64,000 bases of DNA from Pegoplata infirma (GCA_963921195.1 OY992536.1:174352995-174416994), one strand, 5' to 3'; shown: positions 40,648 to 52,823, numbered from the stretch's first letter. Program-made: numbers and translations. Notes: a model not told the origin generated them from the sequence alone.

Positions 40648-41112
40648 TTAACTTGAATTTAGGCCGACAAGCTCAGACTGGTTGATTATGGAATTATTTT
40701 TTCTAGCTTGTGTATAAATTTCAAAGAAATCAGGTATGTTCACTTTTGAGGACTTTCCTTGTAAAAGAACAAGAAAACCCCTACAATATAACTCAAAATA
40801 CATAAAAAGTATTAAGCCTTGTTCTAGGCCCGCACCTTTGTTTACCACTATGTATATTGTTTTGTTTGTGCAATATTTTTCATATGAACTCGTAGAAAAA
40901 ACCTTGCCTTCGAGCACGTTTTCCTCCGTAACTTTGGAACCATATGAGGGTCCACCCTGAAATTTTGATACAAATGTAGGGAAAGACTTGATTGTTAACA
41001 TATATTTTTTGAGAATTAAAAAAATAAAAATTTTGAGATATAGGTCTTTGAACATTAGACATTGAAATATGACCTTTGATCTTTCATTAAAAGAAAAAAT
41101 TGTTAATGTCAC
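40648..41112 (-). CDS. Unidentified 154-codon open frame
   Basis: The longest unexplained frame outside the retrotransposon. Its C-terminal part overlaps the right arm of the 35715-40865 pair. The homologous left arm (plus strand, about 35835-35960) can be read as a similar peptide after one 1-base deletion: GKSSKVNI, FFEIY, SEL(V/I)GLN are shared and some changes there are synonymous (GGC/GGT, CTA/CTT). No domain recognised; the N-terminal half is rich in Phe, Ile, Leu and Lys. It may be a decayed gene carried by the element or chance. Confidence 0.22.
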   Translation of the reverse strand: MTLTIFSFNERSKVIFQCLMFKDLYLKIFIFLILKKYMLTIKSFPTFVSKFQGGPSYGSKVTEENVLEGKVFSTSSYEKYCTNKTIYIVVNKGAGLEQGLILFMYFELYCRGFLVLLQGKSSKVNIPDFFEIYTQARKNNSIINQSELVGLNSS

Positions 41113-42119
41113 TTTTAAGGTAATCCTTTCAGCTTACAAATGGTACCTATTTGGTAATTGTGGGTTTTATAGTTTTAAAGTTATGGGTGACTTTGTATGT
41201 GCACCTTATTGAAAATTTGACGTTTTTGCTAATTTTTTGCAAATTTCATTAAAATCGGAGGTGACAAATCCGAAAATGACAGTTTTCTGTACGGTTTGAC
41301 GTGGAATCACCCGATTTTATTTATTAAGTTTTAGATCTTTAATTAGTGCAGTTATCACATGCACACTAAATTTAAGGGAAATTGGCTTATTTTTGTTGTT
41401 ATACACCGGTTTAACTGAATATGTAGGACTGCTATGAATGGCAGCTATGAAGACTATTTCTTTAAAATGTCTTCACAATTGGCTTAGAGAACTTGGTGTA
41501 AGCCATTAACTCTTTATAGGTAGGACCAGGACCAGTCATAACCACAGTTTAATAATGAAGCTATCAAATACATAGCTAAAATTCCAAAACTTTTTGATTA
41601 AAGTGTAGATACGCACGTATGTGTTAAAATAACCGAGTAGGTGGTGTTTATAAAGATATTTAAGACATCTTAGGATTATGTTAACAACAAAAAGGTAGGG
41701 CCATATTTCAAACAATATATGAACACAGTATAAAAGAACATGGAAAATTGTATTTATATTCATATCTCTCTTAATGAAAATCTGTTTTAATTTTGAAAAA
41801 AAAAAAATATACTTTTTTTCTATCTTAAGCTGGAAATTTTGTTCAAATGATTTTTTCTTTTTTAAAATAAATGACACTTTGAATTATCGTAGAGAGAATT
41901 AAACCAACCCCATATACATAAGTATGTTTTAAACAATACGAGGTACACAATAGATTTTGTTCTAACTACAAATGATGTTGATTGTAATTTAAAACATACA
42001 CTCATACACACTAAAACACTCTACTATAATTAGAATTGCCTTAATATAAATTCTGTTCATTGTTTGTCTTCTGTGATTTGCCACAATAAAATCACAAAAA
42101 TTAAAAAAAAAAATATAGT
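41113..42119. other. Intergenic stretch
   Basis: No repeat or gene recognised. A 113-codon frame at 41536-41877 (minus) is dominated by Phe, Ile, Lys and Tyr as expected of A+T-rich noncoding DNA. Confidence 0.45.
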
Positions 42120-42127
42120 ATGTATAT

Positions 42128-44152
42128 TAGACCGACTCACCTTATATGGGCCAAAAAAAAGTTAAAGATGTACCCCCCTCAAAATTAACTTTGACATGTT
42201 TTATGAAGATTCCCAAAATATTTGAGCTCTTGCGATAATCTCCCGTGAGCTAAACCGCGTCAAAAAAGGGTCCAAAAATGGTATTTTTCATGAATAAAAA
42301 AATCAGTAATTTTTTTTTGTTCAATGAATGACCAAATATAATAGATATTTAGGAATTCTTTGATTCTGCATTAAAACATTTTAAAAATCTAACCACAGAC
42401 TCGAGATAACGAGTTGTTTACGTCAGTTTTTTGATGCTTTTCAATTCGATTTTAATGAAAACTTAAATAACTTTGGTATTTTTTGTCCGATTTTCACTTA
42501 TAATACATCGTTACAAAGGTGTTGACCACCGCATCGGATTTTAGTCAAAAATTAACCCTTAACTGCATAGTCTAACTTTTTTGTAACATTCACTTCGACA
42601 TCATTAGAAACCGTTTTATAACCACAAAAAGCATATCGTTGTGCAGGAAACAGGTTTAATTAATATATTTGTCCACAATTAATTTAACCCATGCATGATC
42701 AAAACATTTTGGCAAGCATTTTTAAAAAAGTTTTTGCGGAAATTATTGAAAGCTAGTTGTAATACTTTAAAAAAAAATAAAATTAAATAACGTTTTATTT
42801 ATTTTAGTCAAAAATTAACCCTTAACTGCACTGTCTTACTTTTTTATAACATTTAGTTCGACAGCATTAAAAACCCATTTTATAACCACAAAGAGCATAT
42901 CTTTGTGCAGGAAACACGTTTAATTATTATATTTGGCCACAATAAATTTAACCCATGCATGATCAAAATATTTTGGCAAACATTTTTAAAAAAAGTTTTT
43001 TTTATTGAAAGCTAGCTGTAATACTTTAAAAAAATATAATTAAATTATGTTTTTGTTTATCTAGACGTGCTTATTAATATCAAATACTTATTACGTGTAC
43101 CACATTCCCGGTCAAATTTTCGTTCGAAATTTGTATGTGCAAATTAATTTAAAAATAAAATATAAACAAATTTTGTCTTAATCGCATATAATCGTTCAAA
43201 AAACGCATCCAATAAATTGAAATATCAATTATATTATTTTTTTTTAGTATAAAAACTGGACTTAAATTTTTTCCACATTTTTTTTTAATTGGTAATGAAT
43301 GGGTTAAATTAAAAATATTAAGATCTATTTATTAGATGCGTTTTTGCACGAATATATGTGATTAAGAGAAAATTGGTTTATATTTTATTTCTAAAATTTA
43401 TTTGCACATACAAATTCCGAAAAAAAAAAAAAATTCACCGGGAAAGTGTTACACGTAATAATTATTTGATATTATTATGCACGTCTAGATAAACAAAACC
43501 TTTTTTATTTTATTTTTTTTTTAATTATTTCAACTAGCTTTCAATAATTTCCACAAAAACTTTTTTAAAAATATATGCCAAAATATTTTGATCATGCATG
43601 GGTTAAATTAATTGTGGCCAAATATATTAACTAAACGTGTTTCCTGCACAAAGATACGATTTTTGTGGTTATAAAATGGGTTTTTAATGATGTCGAAGTA
43701 AATGTTATAAAAAAGTAAGACAGTGCAGTTATGGGTTAATTTTTGACTAAAATCCCAAGCGGTGGTCAACACCTTTCTAACGATGTATTATAAGTGAAAA
43801 TCGGACAAAAAATACCAAAGTTATTTAAGTTTTCAGTAAAATCGAATTGAAAAGCATCAAAAAACTGACATAAACATCTCGTTATCTCGAGTCTGTGGTC
43901 AGATTTTTAAAATGTTTTAATGCAGAATCAAAGAGTTCCTAAATATCTATTATATTTGGTCATTCGTTAAACAAAAAAAAAATTACTGAATTTTATATTC
44001 ATGAAAAATACCATTTTTGGACCCTTTTTTGACGCGGTTTAGCTCACGGGAGATTATCGCTAGAGCCCAAATATTTTGGGAATCTTCATAAAACATGTCA
44101 AAGTTCATTTTAAGGGGGGTACATCATCAACTTTTTTTTTTGAGTCACTCTA
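42128..44152. mobile_element. hAT-like foldback element (2.0 kb), second member
   Basis: Ends TAGACCGACTCA and, inverted, TAGAGTGACTCA, flanked by identical 8-base repeats ATGTATAT (42120-42127 and 44153-44160). The ends follow TAGRGTGRYTCA, shared with the element at 12974. The arms are inverted copies meeting at about 43270; for example GTCAAAAAAGGGTCCAAAAA and CGCGGTTTAGCTCACGGGAG motifs are mirrored. The left arm holds a tandem duplication of about 255 bases (about 42540-42795 and 42796-43050, each with AACCCTTAACTGCA and AACCCATGCATGATCAAAA) which the right arm has once. Confidence 0.9.
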
Positions 44153-44160
44153 ATGTATAT

Positions 44161-44780
44161 ACATTCACATAAAATTCATTTTCATCTTACAAGAAATTGT
44201 CAGTGGCACAAAAATGTCCCAGCAGAAATTTTGCGGAAGTGACAGCAGCTTTTGGAAAGAAAACTCTAGTCAAAGAGCGCTTTAAAACCTGCTGAATTCA
44301 TGCATGATTCTCAAAGGCGATGTCACACTTTAGAGCGCTAGTTGGATACACCGAAAAAGCGCTCTTAAGATGCACTTAAATCACGTGTCTTTAGAGCGCT
44401 GATTTAAGCATCTTTTTTTCTAAGCGCTGATTATGGGGTTTAAAAATGCAGTGAATTCATGTACCTTTTAAGAGCTTATTTAAGCAGAATAAAGATGACA
44501 TGCATTTGACTATTTCTGAAATACAATTGGAAAAGCTGAACCAATTGGCTATTTTTTAAATACAATTGGAAAATTATTAAATACAATAGACAACAACAAT
44601 GGTTCCCTTTTTTACGTCACGACCCACTTTTAAGTTAAAAACATTGCCTTGTCCCCCTACACTCAAGAAAAGTTTGTTTATTTTCCTAATTTTTGTTTTT
44701 AATGAAAAATTACAACTGGTTTAGCAAAGTTTTTTTAAAATAAGAATTTAAACTTAGTTTTTAGAAAAAATTTTAACAAC
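44161..44780. other. Intergenic, AGCGCT cluster
   Basis: 44218 begins CCCAGCAGAAATTTTGCGG, like 14785. Between 44270 and 44435 the hexamer AGCGCT or GCGCTTT appears at least seven times with GCATTTAAATC-like spacers, and two copies of TGAATTCATG frame it (44294, 44451). It is related to the 14815-15905 repeat. Confidence 0.45.
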
Positions 44781-44784
44781 CCGA

Positions 44785-45001
44785 GTAAAAAAGTTTTTTA
44801 TATAATTATATATAATTTGATAAAATTATATCAAATTATATATGATTATATAAAATTATATATAGAGGTAAAATTAACCAAAAAAATATATAAAATTATA
44901 TATAATTTGATAAAATTATATATAATTATATCCAGTATTTGGTGGATATAATTATATCAAATTATATCTAATTTTATCAAATTTTATAAAATTTTATGAA
45001 A
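44785..45001. repeat. TATAATTATAT-rich repeat, left of the Helitron
   Basis: Almost entirely ATATAATT, AAATTATATC and TTTGATAAAATTA units. It continues at 47676-47765 after the Helitron, so the Helitron landed within it. Confidence 0.85.
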
Positions 45002-45084
45002 TCCCTATTAATATTATAAATCTGAGTGTTGGTTTGTCTGTCTGTCTGTCTTTCTGTCTGTCTGTCTGTCTGTCTGTTCAGCAA

Positions 45085-47060
45085 TCAGGGGAGCACGGTT
45101 GAACCGATTTTCATGAAATTTTCACCACATATAGTACAAACCGCGGCGGGAACTATAGGCCATAAGAGAAAGCGATCGGACAAAGGGGCGTAAAATGCCA
45201 TGCCCCTTTTTATTTTATGGATCTTTATTCTGCCTTTTCCTTAATAACGCATAAACGGCTGAACCGATTTCAATTAAATTTTCACCACAGATAGTACAAA
45301 CCAATACGGAAACTGTAGGCGATACAAAAGAGTGATCGAAAAAAGGGGCGTAAAATGCCACGCCCCTTTTTAATTTATTGAAAGTTACATCTGCCTTTTC
45401 CTCAATAACGTTTAAATGGCTGAACCGATTTTCATGAAATTTTCACCACATATAGTACTGACCGAGGCGGAAACTATAGGCCATAAGAGGAACGAAGGGG
45501 CGTAAAATGCCTTTTTATTATATTGAACGGTATTCTGCCTTTTCTCAAAAACGCTTACTTGGCTGAAGCGATTTTCATGAAATCAAAAAGAGCGATCGGA
45601 AAGAGCGATCGGACCAAGGGGGCGTAAAATACCACGCCCTTTTTATTTTAAGGCCAGCTGAACCATACTATACCGCAATCACGTACAAACGACCTAAACG
45701 GATATTATTTGTCTGTCTGTCTTTTCCGCAATCAGGGGAAAACGGCTGAACCGATTTTTACCACATATAGTACTAACCGAGGGGGAACTATAGGCCATAA
45801 GAGAGGCTGATCGGACAAAGGGGCGTAAAATGCCACGCCCCTTTTTATTTTATGGAACGTTGCAATGCCTTTTCCGTAATAACGCATAAACGGCTGAACC
45901 GATTTTAATTAAATTTTTACCTCAGGTAGAACTGCCCGAGGTGAAAATATGAGTCCAAATTGTGTGCGATCAAACAAAATGGGCGTAAAATGCCACGCCC
46001 CTTTTTATTTTATGGAACGTTGTTCTGCCTTTTCCGTATTAACGCATAAATGGCTGAACCGATTTTAATGCAATTTTTACCACAGGTAGTACTGACCGAG
46101 GCGGAAGCTATTAACCCACAATAGTGGGTGATCAAAAAAAGGGGGCGTAAAACGCCACACCCCTTTGTATTAAGTTGAATGATTTTTTTTGCCTTTTCGC
46201 AATCAGGCTTAAACGGCTTACCGATATTCATAAAATGTTCACCACAGATAGTATTAACCTTTGTATTGCATTTAAATTTATTTCTGCCCGTTTTGTAATC
46301 ACGCATGAACGGCTAAACCGATTTTAATTATTTTTTTACCACAGATAGCGCTTTTGGACAATGGGGCGGAAAATGACACGCCATTTGTATTTAAATGAAC
46401 GTTATTTCTGCCTTTTCCGCAATCACGCTTAAACAGCTGAACCCATTGTCAGCACAGATAGTATTAACCGAGGTGAAAACTATGAGATCGTGTTTGGACA
46501 ATTTATTTTTTTTCTGCGTGTTTCGTAATTATGCTTAAACAACTAACCCGATTTTCACCACAGACACCTGTCTGTTCCGCTATCAGGTGAAAACGGCTGA
46601 ACCGATTTTCATAAAATTATCACCAACGAAAGTAGTAACCGAGGCGGGAACTATAGTCTTTATCAACGGACGCCCGACAAAGGGGGTATAAACTGCCACG
46701 TATTTTTTAGCAAAAACTTATTAAAATATTTTGTTAAAAAAATTTTAATTTTTTACAGCCCAACAAGTTTTTCGTTTACCATAAAATGATTTTTCAGTAA
46801 TGTCCTAATATTAAATAATATTTTGAGTAAAAAATATTTTTTTTTTCACTTTGTTCGAAACTTCCCGTTTAAAAGTCAACAAAGGAACCCAACAAAAGTT
46901 CCCCACAAGTCGAATATTTTGTTGTTACCCAAACTGTACCAAACCCCGACCCTAAGCGATAACCGAGGCGGGAACTTTAGTCTGCATCAACGGGCGATCG
47001 GACAAGGAGGTGTAAACTGACACGCCTTTTGCAATGTACTGAACGTTTTTTTCTACCTGT
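45085..47060 (+). repeat. About 160-base tandem array inside the Helitron
   Basis: About ten to twelve diverged units, each with ACGGCTGAACCGATTTTCAT, TTTTCACCACATATAGTA, GAGGCGGAACTATAGGCCAT, a hairpin GGGGCGT-AAAATGCC-ACGCCCC, and CTGCCTTTTCCGTAATAACG. Later units are shorter and more damaged. The frames at 46010 and 46823 are shadows of these units. Confidence 0.9.
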
Positions 47061-47362
47061 TCCGTTATAACGCTTATATTTTGTTTGCTGATGCGCAAAA
47101 CATAACCAAACTTATGACTGTCAAATTTTCGCTACAAATTAATTGATATTTCGAAACATTTTTTTACCGCTGAACAACTTACAACTTATATCTTCAGTAA
47201 AAAATTAAATTTTTTTTCACTTTGTTCGGAGCTTTCCGGCTTTCAAGTCAAAAAGAAACCCAACAAAAAATGCCCAAAAGTCCAATAATTTGTCGTGCTA
47301 ATATTTACGCTAAATGGTTACTGTTTTAAACCCCGGCACTAAGCGAAATCGAAAAAAAAATC

Positions 47363-47558
47363 CATAGAGAAACATAGAGGCGAAGGTGAAAGAAAAAATA
47401 ATATCACTATCTTTTTCTAATTTCTCACACGTACGTTGTCGATGTGAATTCACCACACAATACATGTTTACAAGTCGTACTTTGTCAACAAATACATGTA
47501 TACAAGTTGTACTTTGACAACTCAATTTTTGACGCCTTCGCCTCTATGTTTCTCTATG
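47363..47558. mobile_element. 196-bp hAT-like MITE inside the Helitron
   Basis: Perfect inverted ends CATAGAGAAACATAGAGG plus CGAAGG, flanked by the same 8 bases AAAAAATC on both sides (47355-47362, 47559-47566). Inside, two direct copies of about 30 bases with AATACATGT(T/A)TACAAG and GTACTTTG. Younger than the Helitron. Confidence 0.88.
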
Positions 47559-47769
47559 AAAAAATCGCTCAGCCCATAAACCCAGTGAAAAATCATAAAG
47601 CAGTATGCTAATAAAAAACTCATTCATTATATAATATTTTTTCAACCCGGGCAACGCCGGGTGCAAAACAGCTAGTTATATATAATTTGATATAATTTTA
47701 TATAATTATATCCACCAAATCCTAGATATAATTATATATAATTTTATCAAATTATGTATAATGTACTAT

Positions 47770-48098
47770 TCTGCCTGGGTAAATATTCCCTGCAAAATCG
47801 CACAATTTCGGAAACGTCCCTTTCGATTGTGCTTATTTTGATATCTTTTAATTCGTATTAAATGCGTTTTGCGCACCATTCTTGGACAACATTTTGTTAG
47901 TAAAAAAATATGAAAAAAATCTTTCGAAGTAATTATCAATTAATTTTTAACTTTTAAAACTGAAAAAGTCAAGAAAGGAGCCCAAAGACATTGAACAATA
48001 GGCCTAATATTGTTTTATGTTAACAGTGAGAAATCGAAAAAATCTTGCTCCACCCTAACCTACATACATATTATGTTTTACATACGTATGATTACTTA
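47770..48098. other. Intergenic, no feature seen
   Basis: Short stretch between repeats. 47880-47950 resembles pieces of the 51040-51110 sequence (AACATTTTGTTAGT, GAAAAAATCTTTCGAAGTAA), so it may be a fragment of the 50789 palindrome family. Confidence 0.45.
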
Positions 48099-48686
48099 CA
48101 AGGGAAGTATCTCAACCCTTATGAACCGATTTGCCTGAAACTTAAAATATACATAAAAGAGACAATTCTAAGGTTGGGGTGTCTCGGCTAATCGGCCATC
48201 TCGGGGATTTAGGGGTTCAAAACATGGGTCAAAAAATGGCTAAAAAATCGTTTTTTGGATTTTTCAGCCATTTCTTTTTAGGAAACTATATGATGTTTTC
48301 ATATGAGAAGAAAGGTTTTTTTAATGCCTATTCAATGGTGGCATAACCTTGTAAAACTTCGGCTTCTTTAAATATTTTTTTCAGGAAAATGTGTAAATTT
48401 TGGGGGGTATTTATGTGAAGACATATACCTACGATATCCATATGAATAAGAAATAATCTTTATTAAATTTAAGTCGACACGTATTTTTGCCCTAGACGAT
48501 ATTCCTGTTAGTTCGGAAGTTATCAAAATTTTCCCACAGGTCCACATGGTTTCATAAGGGGACAACGAAATTTTTAAACACCGATATGGCCGATAAGCCG
48601 AGACACCCCAACCTTAAAATCGTCTCTTTAATATATATTTTAAGTTTCAGGCAAATCGGTTCATAAGGGTTGAGATACTTCCCTTG
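48099..48686. mobile_element. Foldback element, family copy 2 (588 bp)
   Basis: Same family as 15037-15543, in opposite orientation. Ends CAAGGGAAGTATCTCAACCC are perfectly inverted (48099 and 48686), with TTA directly repeated outside (48096-48098, 48687-48689). Inner inverted blocks CCGATTTGCCTGAAACTTA and AAGGTTGGGGTGTCTCGGC occur on both sides. The shared 65-codon frame lies at 48368-48565 on the minus strand. Confidence 0.85.
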
Positions 48687-48839
48687 TTAGTAGAAATGTG
48701 TTTGTATGTACTACTAAAACATAATATTTTTTGTATCATGTAGTGATTATTTTTGTGACAAAATATGCCACATACTGTTTGTCATGCACACACTGATACA
48801 AAACTGATACAACATTTTGTAATTTGATTGAAATGCAAC

Positions 48840-49370
48840 CAAAATAAATAAAAAAAGCTAAAATAAATTAATTTAATTTTTTTTTCATTTTATTTTAGTT
48901 TTTTCTTCAATATTAATTTGTTGTTGTTTTTTATATTTTTTTATAATTTTTTTGGAATTTTTCTTAATTTTTCTCATTTTTTCAAAATTTAAGTCGAAAA
49001 TTTTGTTAAATGTTTGCCAAATTTTGGTTTATTTTGATTTACCCATTCCAGGGTTAATGTTTAAAGTTCTGGTATCCTAATATAATCTCGTGTTACTCGT
49101 TCAACTTTTCAGGACCTGGTGGACTGGCCACGAGGACCGTAAACATTAACCCTGAAATAGGTAAATCAAAATAAATCGAAATTTGGCAAACATTTAAAAA
49201 ATGTTCGATTTAAATCTTAAAAAAATTAAAAAAAATTAAGAAAAATCCAAAAAAAAATTTAAAAATATAAGAAACAACAAAAAATTAATATTGAAGGAAA
49301 AAAATACAAACGAAAAAAAAATAAATTAATTTTTAGTATTAAATGAAAATAAAAAAATTAAAAAAAAAAA
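48840..49370. repeat. Palindrome with 75-base unique centre
   Basis: Arms of about 230 bases: CAATATTAATTTGTTGTTG, TTTTTCTTAATTTTTCTC, GTTTGCCAAATTT and TTTACC-ATT-CAGGGTTAATGTT on the left, mirrored at 49135-49300. The centre at about 49063-49135 (GTTCTGGTATCC to GGCCACGAGGACC) is not palindromic and is relatively G+C-rich. Confidence 0.85.
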
Positions 49371-50788
49371 CCACCTACCTACTCATCTAAATTATACTTT
49401 GAAAAAACTATGCTAAATTGATATTAATTTATTATATACTAGTCGAATAGCCTGTCCCTGCCAGGCGGAACACCAAATGATTTTTCTCAATAAATCTAAT
49501 TTTTTACCAAACTTTATAAAAAATTATGTTTGTGCTTCAAAAACTTAATATTGATAGATTGAGTTACATCAATATATTTTCCAAACTGGAAAAAAAATTA
49601 ATGAGTATAAAAGGTTTTATTGATACAATTTTAGAACTAAATTTAGCACGCCATTTCTTCTCTCCGTCCTTAAACCGGATATCAAAAATCCATCGTGTGG
49701 ATCTGTCCCATGGTCACTCCAATATACATGGCAATTTTTATCTTTCTTAGTCATGAAGGGTTTTAAAATTAGATAAAATGTTAAAAAACACAATTTTTTC
49801 ACTTAGATTTTTCCTTATAATTCTCCGTACACAGTTTAAATTTTAAATCTGACTTCATAAGGACATGATCCATTGTCAATTCTTTATGCTTTACAATTTT
49901 AAGCTTCCTTAGTCATTAGGGGTTTCAAAAATAGTTTAAATGTTTAAAAACTAAATTTCGCTGTCTTCCACCACTCCCCTGTCTTTAAGGCCGAAAATCC
50001 GGCTACGCTACAGATTATATATATAAACTGAACAAAATTCACAACGGATTTTAAGTATCTCCGCCCTTTCACTGGATATCCAGGTCAGAGTTATCTTTGC
50101 CATATTCCGCACCATATGCATCCCAATTTTCATCTTTCAAGGTCATAAGGTGTCTTCAAAATTAGGTAAGATGTAAAAACATAATCTTTCCATGCCCATT
50201 TCTCCTCTTAATTCTGCGTCCATATTCCAAATTTTTTAAATCTGACTACTTTAGGATAAGCTCCATCGTTAGTAATATACTCGTATTCACGCCCTTTTTC
50301 CCTCTTAATTCTCCGTCGACAGTCCAAAAATTTTAAGTCTGACTACTTTAGAATATACTCCATTGTCAGGACAATATGCTTGCCAATTTTCGGCTGCGTA
50401 GGTCATTAGGGCTTTAAAGTTAGTTAAATTAAAAAAAATAAAACACAATATTGCCATGCCCCTTTTTTCTCTCAATTCTCGGTCTACATTCAAAGAATGT
50501 TAAATCGGACTACTTTAGAATATGCTTCATAGTTAGAATTGTTAGGGATTTTCAGCTTCCTAATTCATTGGGGCGGAGCTTAAAAATACTCTTAAAGGTT
50601 AAAAAAGACTAATTTTTCCAAGTCCCCTTTTTCTCGTAATTCGCCGCCCACAGGCAAAAAATCCGGCTTCGTAAGAATCCCTGGTGTTTACTATATACAT
50701 GCCAATTTTAAACTTTTAAGTTTATCACAGAGATCCAAAAGGCGCTGGATACACAAAAACTAAGAGAAACACAAAAAAAAATATATAT

Positions 50789-52823
50789 GGGGCATTCCAT
50801 GCCAAATCACTCACTTTTAGGCCCGACCCCCTTCGATTAATTTTATTTTTGGATATGTTTTAGTACGTATTAAATGCAACTTGCAGCCAAATCTTCAGCC
50901 TTTTATACCAAGGTGGTGTTGAGTAATCAATTTTTCAAAATGGCGATTTTTTCTAAAAAATGAAAAAATTTAAATTTTCAATCAATTTTGACCAGTAAAA
51001 AATATAGATATTTTAAAAAAAGTTGGACAACGTTTTGTTGGTATTTAAATGTAGTTTTAGAAAAAAAATGTGAAAAAATTATTCGAAGTAATTATCACTT
51101 ATTTTTTGACGTTTAAAAATTAAAATCGACTTTTTGAAAAAGTCCGAAACCTTCGATTTTTTTGTAAAAAACTTAAAGAATTCTACTCTAAATTATGCAA
51201 CTTTTAAGCCATAACTCGAGATGTGATCACAATTCTTTCTATTTTTTTTTTAATTTTTAAAATTGCACCTTTTATGTTTTGGCTCTGATTTATTTTATAT
51301 GGAGCTCCAAAAAAAAAAAAAATGGTAGATACTGACCCTAACTTACCCTAAATATATTCATTTGGAGGTAAATATACGTCTCACAAAAATTTGGGACGAT
51401 CGGACATGTGTAAGGCGCTTAGCATGGTCCTTGAAATTTAAAAAACGGATTACAAGGAAAAATATGATTTTTTTTCTGTTTTTGCAATTTCTTTGGTATT
51501 TTAAGTTAAGTTTTAATTCAAGTGATTACCGAATTATGATGTGGAGTAAAATGCCTTTCTAATAAGGTACTAGAAACTAAAATCGGTTGAAAATCAGCCA
51601 AGTTATTACAACTTCCCCAGGCATCTAGCGTGTGCCATACAACTTGATTAAAAAATACGAGGCCCTTTTTTTAAATTTATTGAAATTTTCTACTGTAATA
51701 ACATTTTTTCATTATTCATGTTTCAGTGTAATATTTTTTTGACTTTTCCAAATTTTAAAACAAAAAAAATATTTTTTTTTTTTTAAATAGAGATTTCAAA
51801 AGGGTGTGGAAAATGCAGGCATTTTTAGCACTAATTTAAAAAATGTTAGCAAAACACAATATGAAAAATACTTGTCATCTAATAACATTTGAACTTGAAG
51901 AATAAAAAAATGTTATTACAGTAGAAAATTTCAATGAATTTCAAAAATCGGATTGTATTGATTAATCAAGTTGTCTGCCACACGTTAGATGCCTGGGGAA
52001 GTTGTAATAACTTGGCTGATTTTAAACCGATTTCGGTTTTTATGACCTTAATAGAGAGACATTTTACTCTACATTTCAATTCTGTAACCATTTGAATTCA
52101 AAATTAACTTAAAATACCAAAAAAATTAAGAAAACAGAAAAAAATGCATATTTTCCCTTGTAATCCGATTTTCAAACTTCAAAGCCGATGCGGCACGCCT
52201 TACCCATGTCCGATCATCCTAAAATTTTCTGAAACGTATTTTTACACCCAAGTTAATATATCTAGGGGAAGTTACGGTCAATATTTACCAAATTATTTTT
52301 TTTGGAGCACCATATAAAATAAACCAGAGTCAAAAAAAAAAATGTGCAATTTTCTAAATTTGAATAAAAATAGAACGAATTACGATCACATCTCGAATTA
52401 TGACTTAAAAGTTGCGTAATTTAGAGTAGAATTTTTTGACATTTTTAAAAAAAAATCGAAGGTTTCGGACTTTTTCAAAAAGTCGATTTTAATTTTTATA
52501 CGATAAAAAACAAGTGATAGTTACTTCGAATAATTTTTCATATTTTTTTTTCTAAAACTACATTTAACTACCAACAAAATGTTGTCCATCTTTTTTTAAT
52601 ATATCTATATTTTTTACTGGTCAAAATTGATTGAAAATTTAAATTTTTTCATTTTTTGGAAAAAATCGCCATTTTGAAAAATTGATTACTCAACACCACC
52701 TTGGTATAAAAAGCTGAAAATTTGGCTGGAAGTTGCATTTAATACGTACTAAAGCATATCCAAAAATAAAATTAATCGAAGGGGGTCGGGCCTAAAAGTG
52801 AGTGATTTGGCATGGAATGCCCC
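50789..52823. mobile_element. 2-kb foldback, GGGGCATTCCATGCC ends
   Basis: Arms of about 925 bases (50789-51715 and 51905-52823) with a loop of about 190 bases. End sequence GGGGCATTCCATGCCAAATC in both orientations, then CGACCCCCTTCGATTAATTT. The corresponding place in Helitron copy 2 (about 61085-61105) is uninterrupted A+T sequence, proving insertion after the Helitron family formed. Target bases are ambiguous because they lie in an AT run. Confidence 0.9.

Larger units (their letters stand above)
35715..40865. mobile_element. Outer inverted-repeat pair around nested insertions
   Basis: Left arm about 35715-36060 and right arm about 40555-40865 are inverted copies, for example CTGAGCTTATTGG against 40663-40675 inverted, AATTTCTTTGAAATTTAT, and GTTTTCTTGTTTTCTTACAAGG against the mirror near 40757. 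The space between is filled by 36194-37231 and 37304-40383. Ends and duplications are not clear. Confidence 0.65.
45002..47675 (+). mobile_element. Non-autonomous Helitron (2.67 kb)
   Basis: 5' end TCCCTATTAATATTATAAAT preceded by A. 3' end has a perfect hairpin ACCCGG-GCAACG-CCGGGT (47645-47662) followed 9 bases later by CTAG and then T. TC start, 3' hairpin plus CTAG, and insertion between A and T without duplication are the Helitron rules. Near the 5' end is a GTCT tract (45032-45075). The interior is a tandem array (next entry). No Rep/helicase, so it would need a helper. Confidence 0.93.

Noticed and set aside
41536..41877. 113-codon minus-strand frame
   Set aside because: Composition is Phe/Ile/Lys/Tyr only as A+T-rich noncoding DNA predicts; no motif.
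45002..47675. Tandem GGGGCGTAAAATGCC units as a satellite
   Set aside because: They are enclosed by clear Helitron ends.
15161..48565. A 65-codon frame shared by the foldbacks at 15037 (plus) and 48099 (minus)
   Set aside because: 52 of 65 residues match, but about 13 codons differ by amino-acid change against about 5 silent ones. That is neutral drift within a repeat, not coding constraint.
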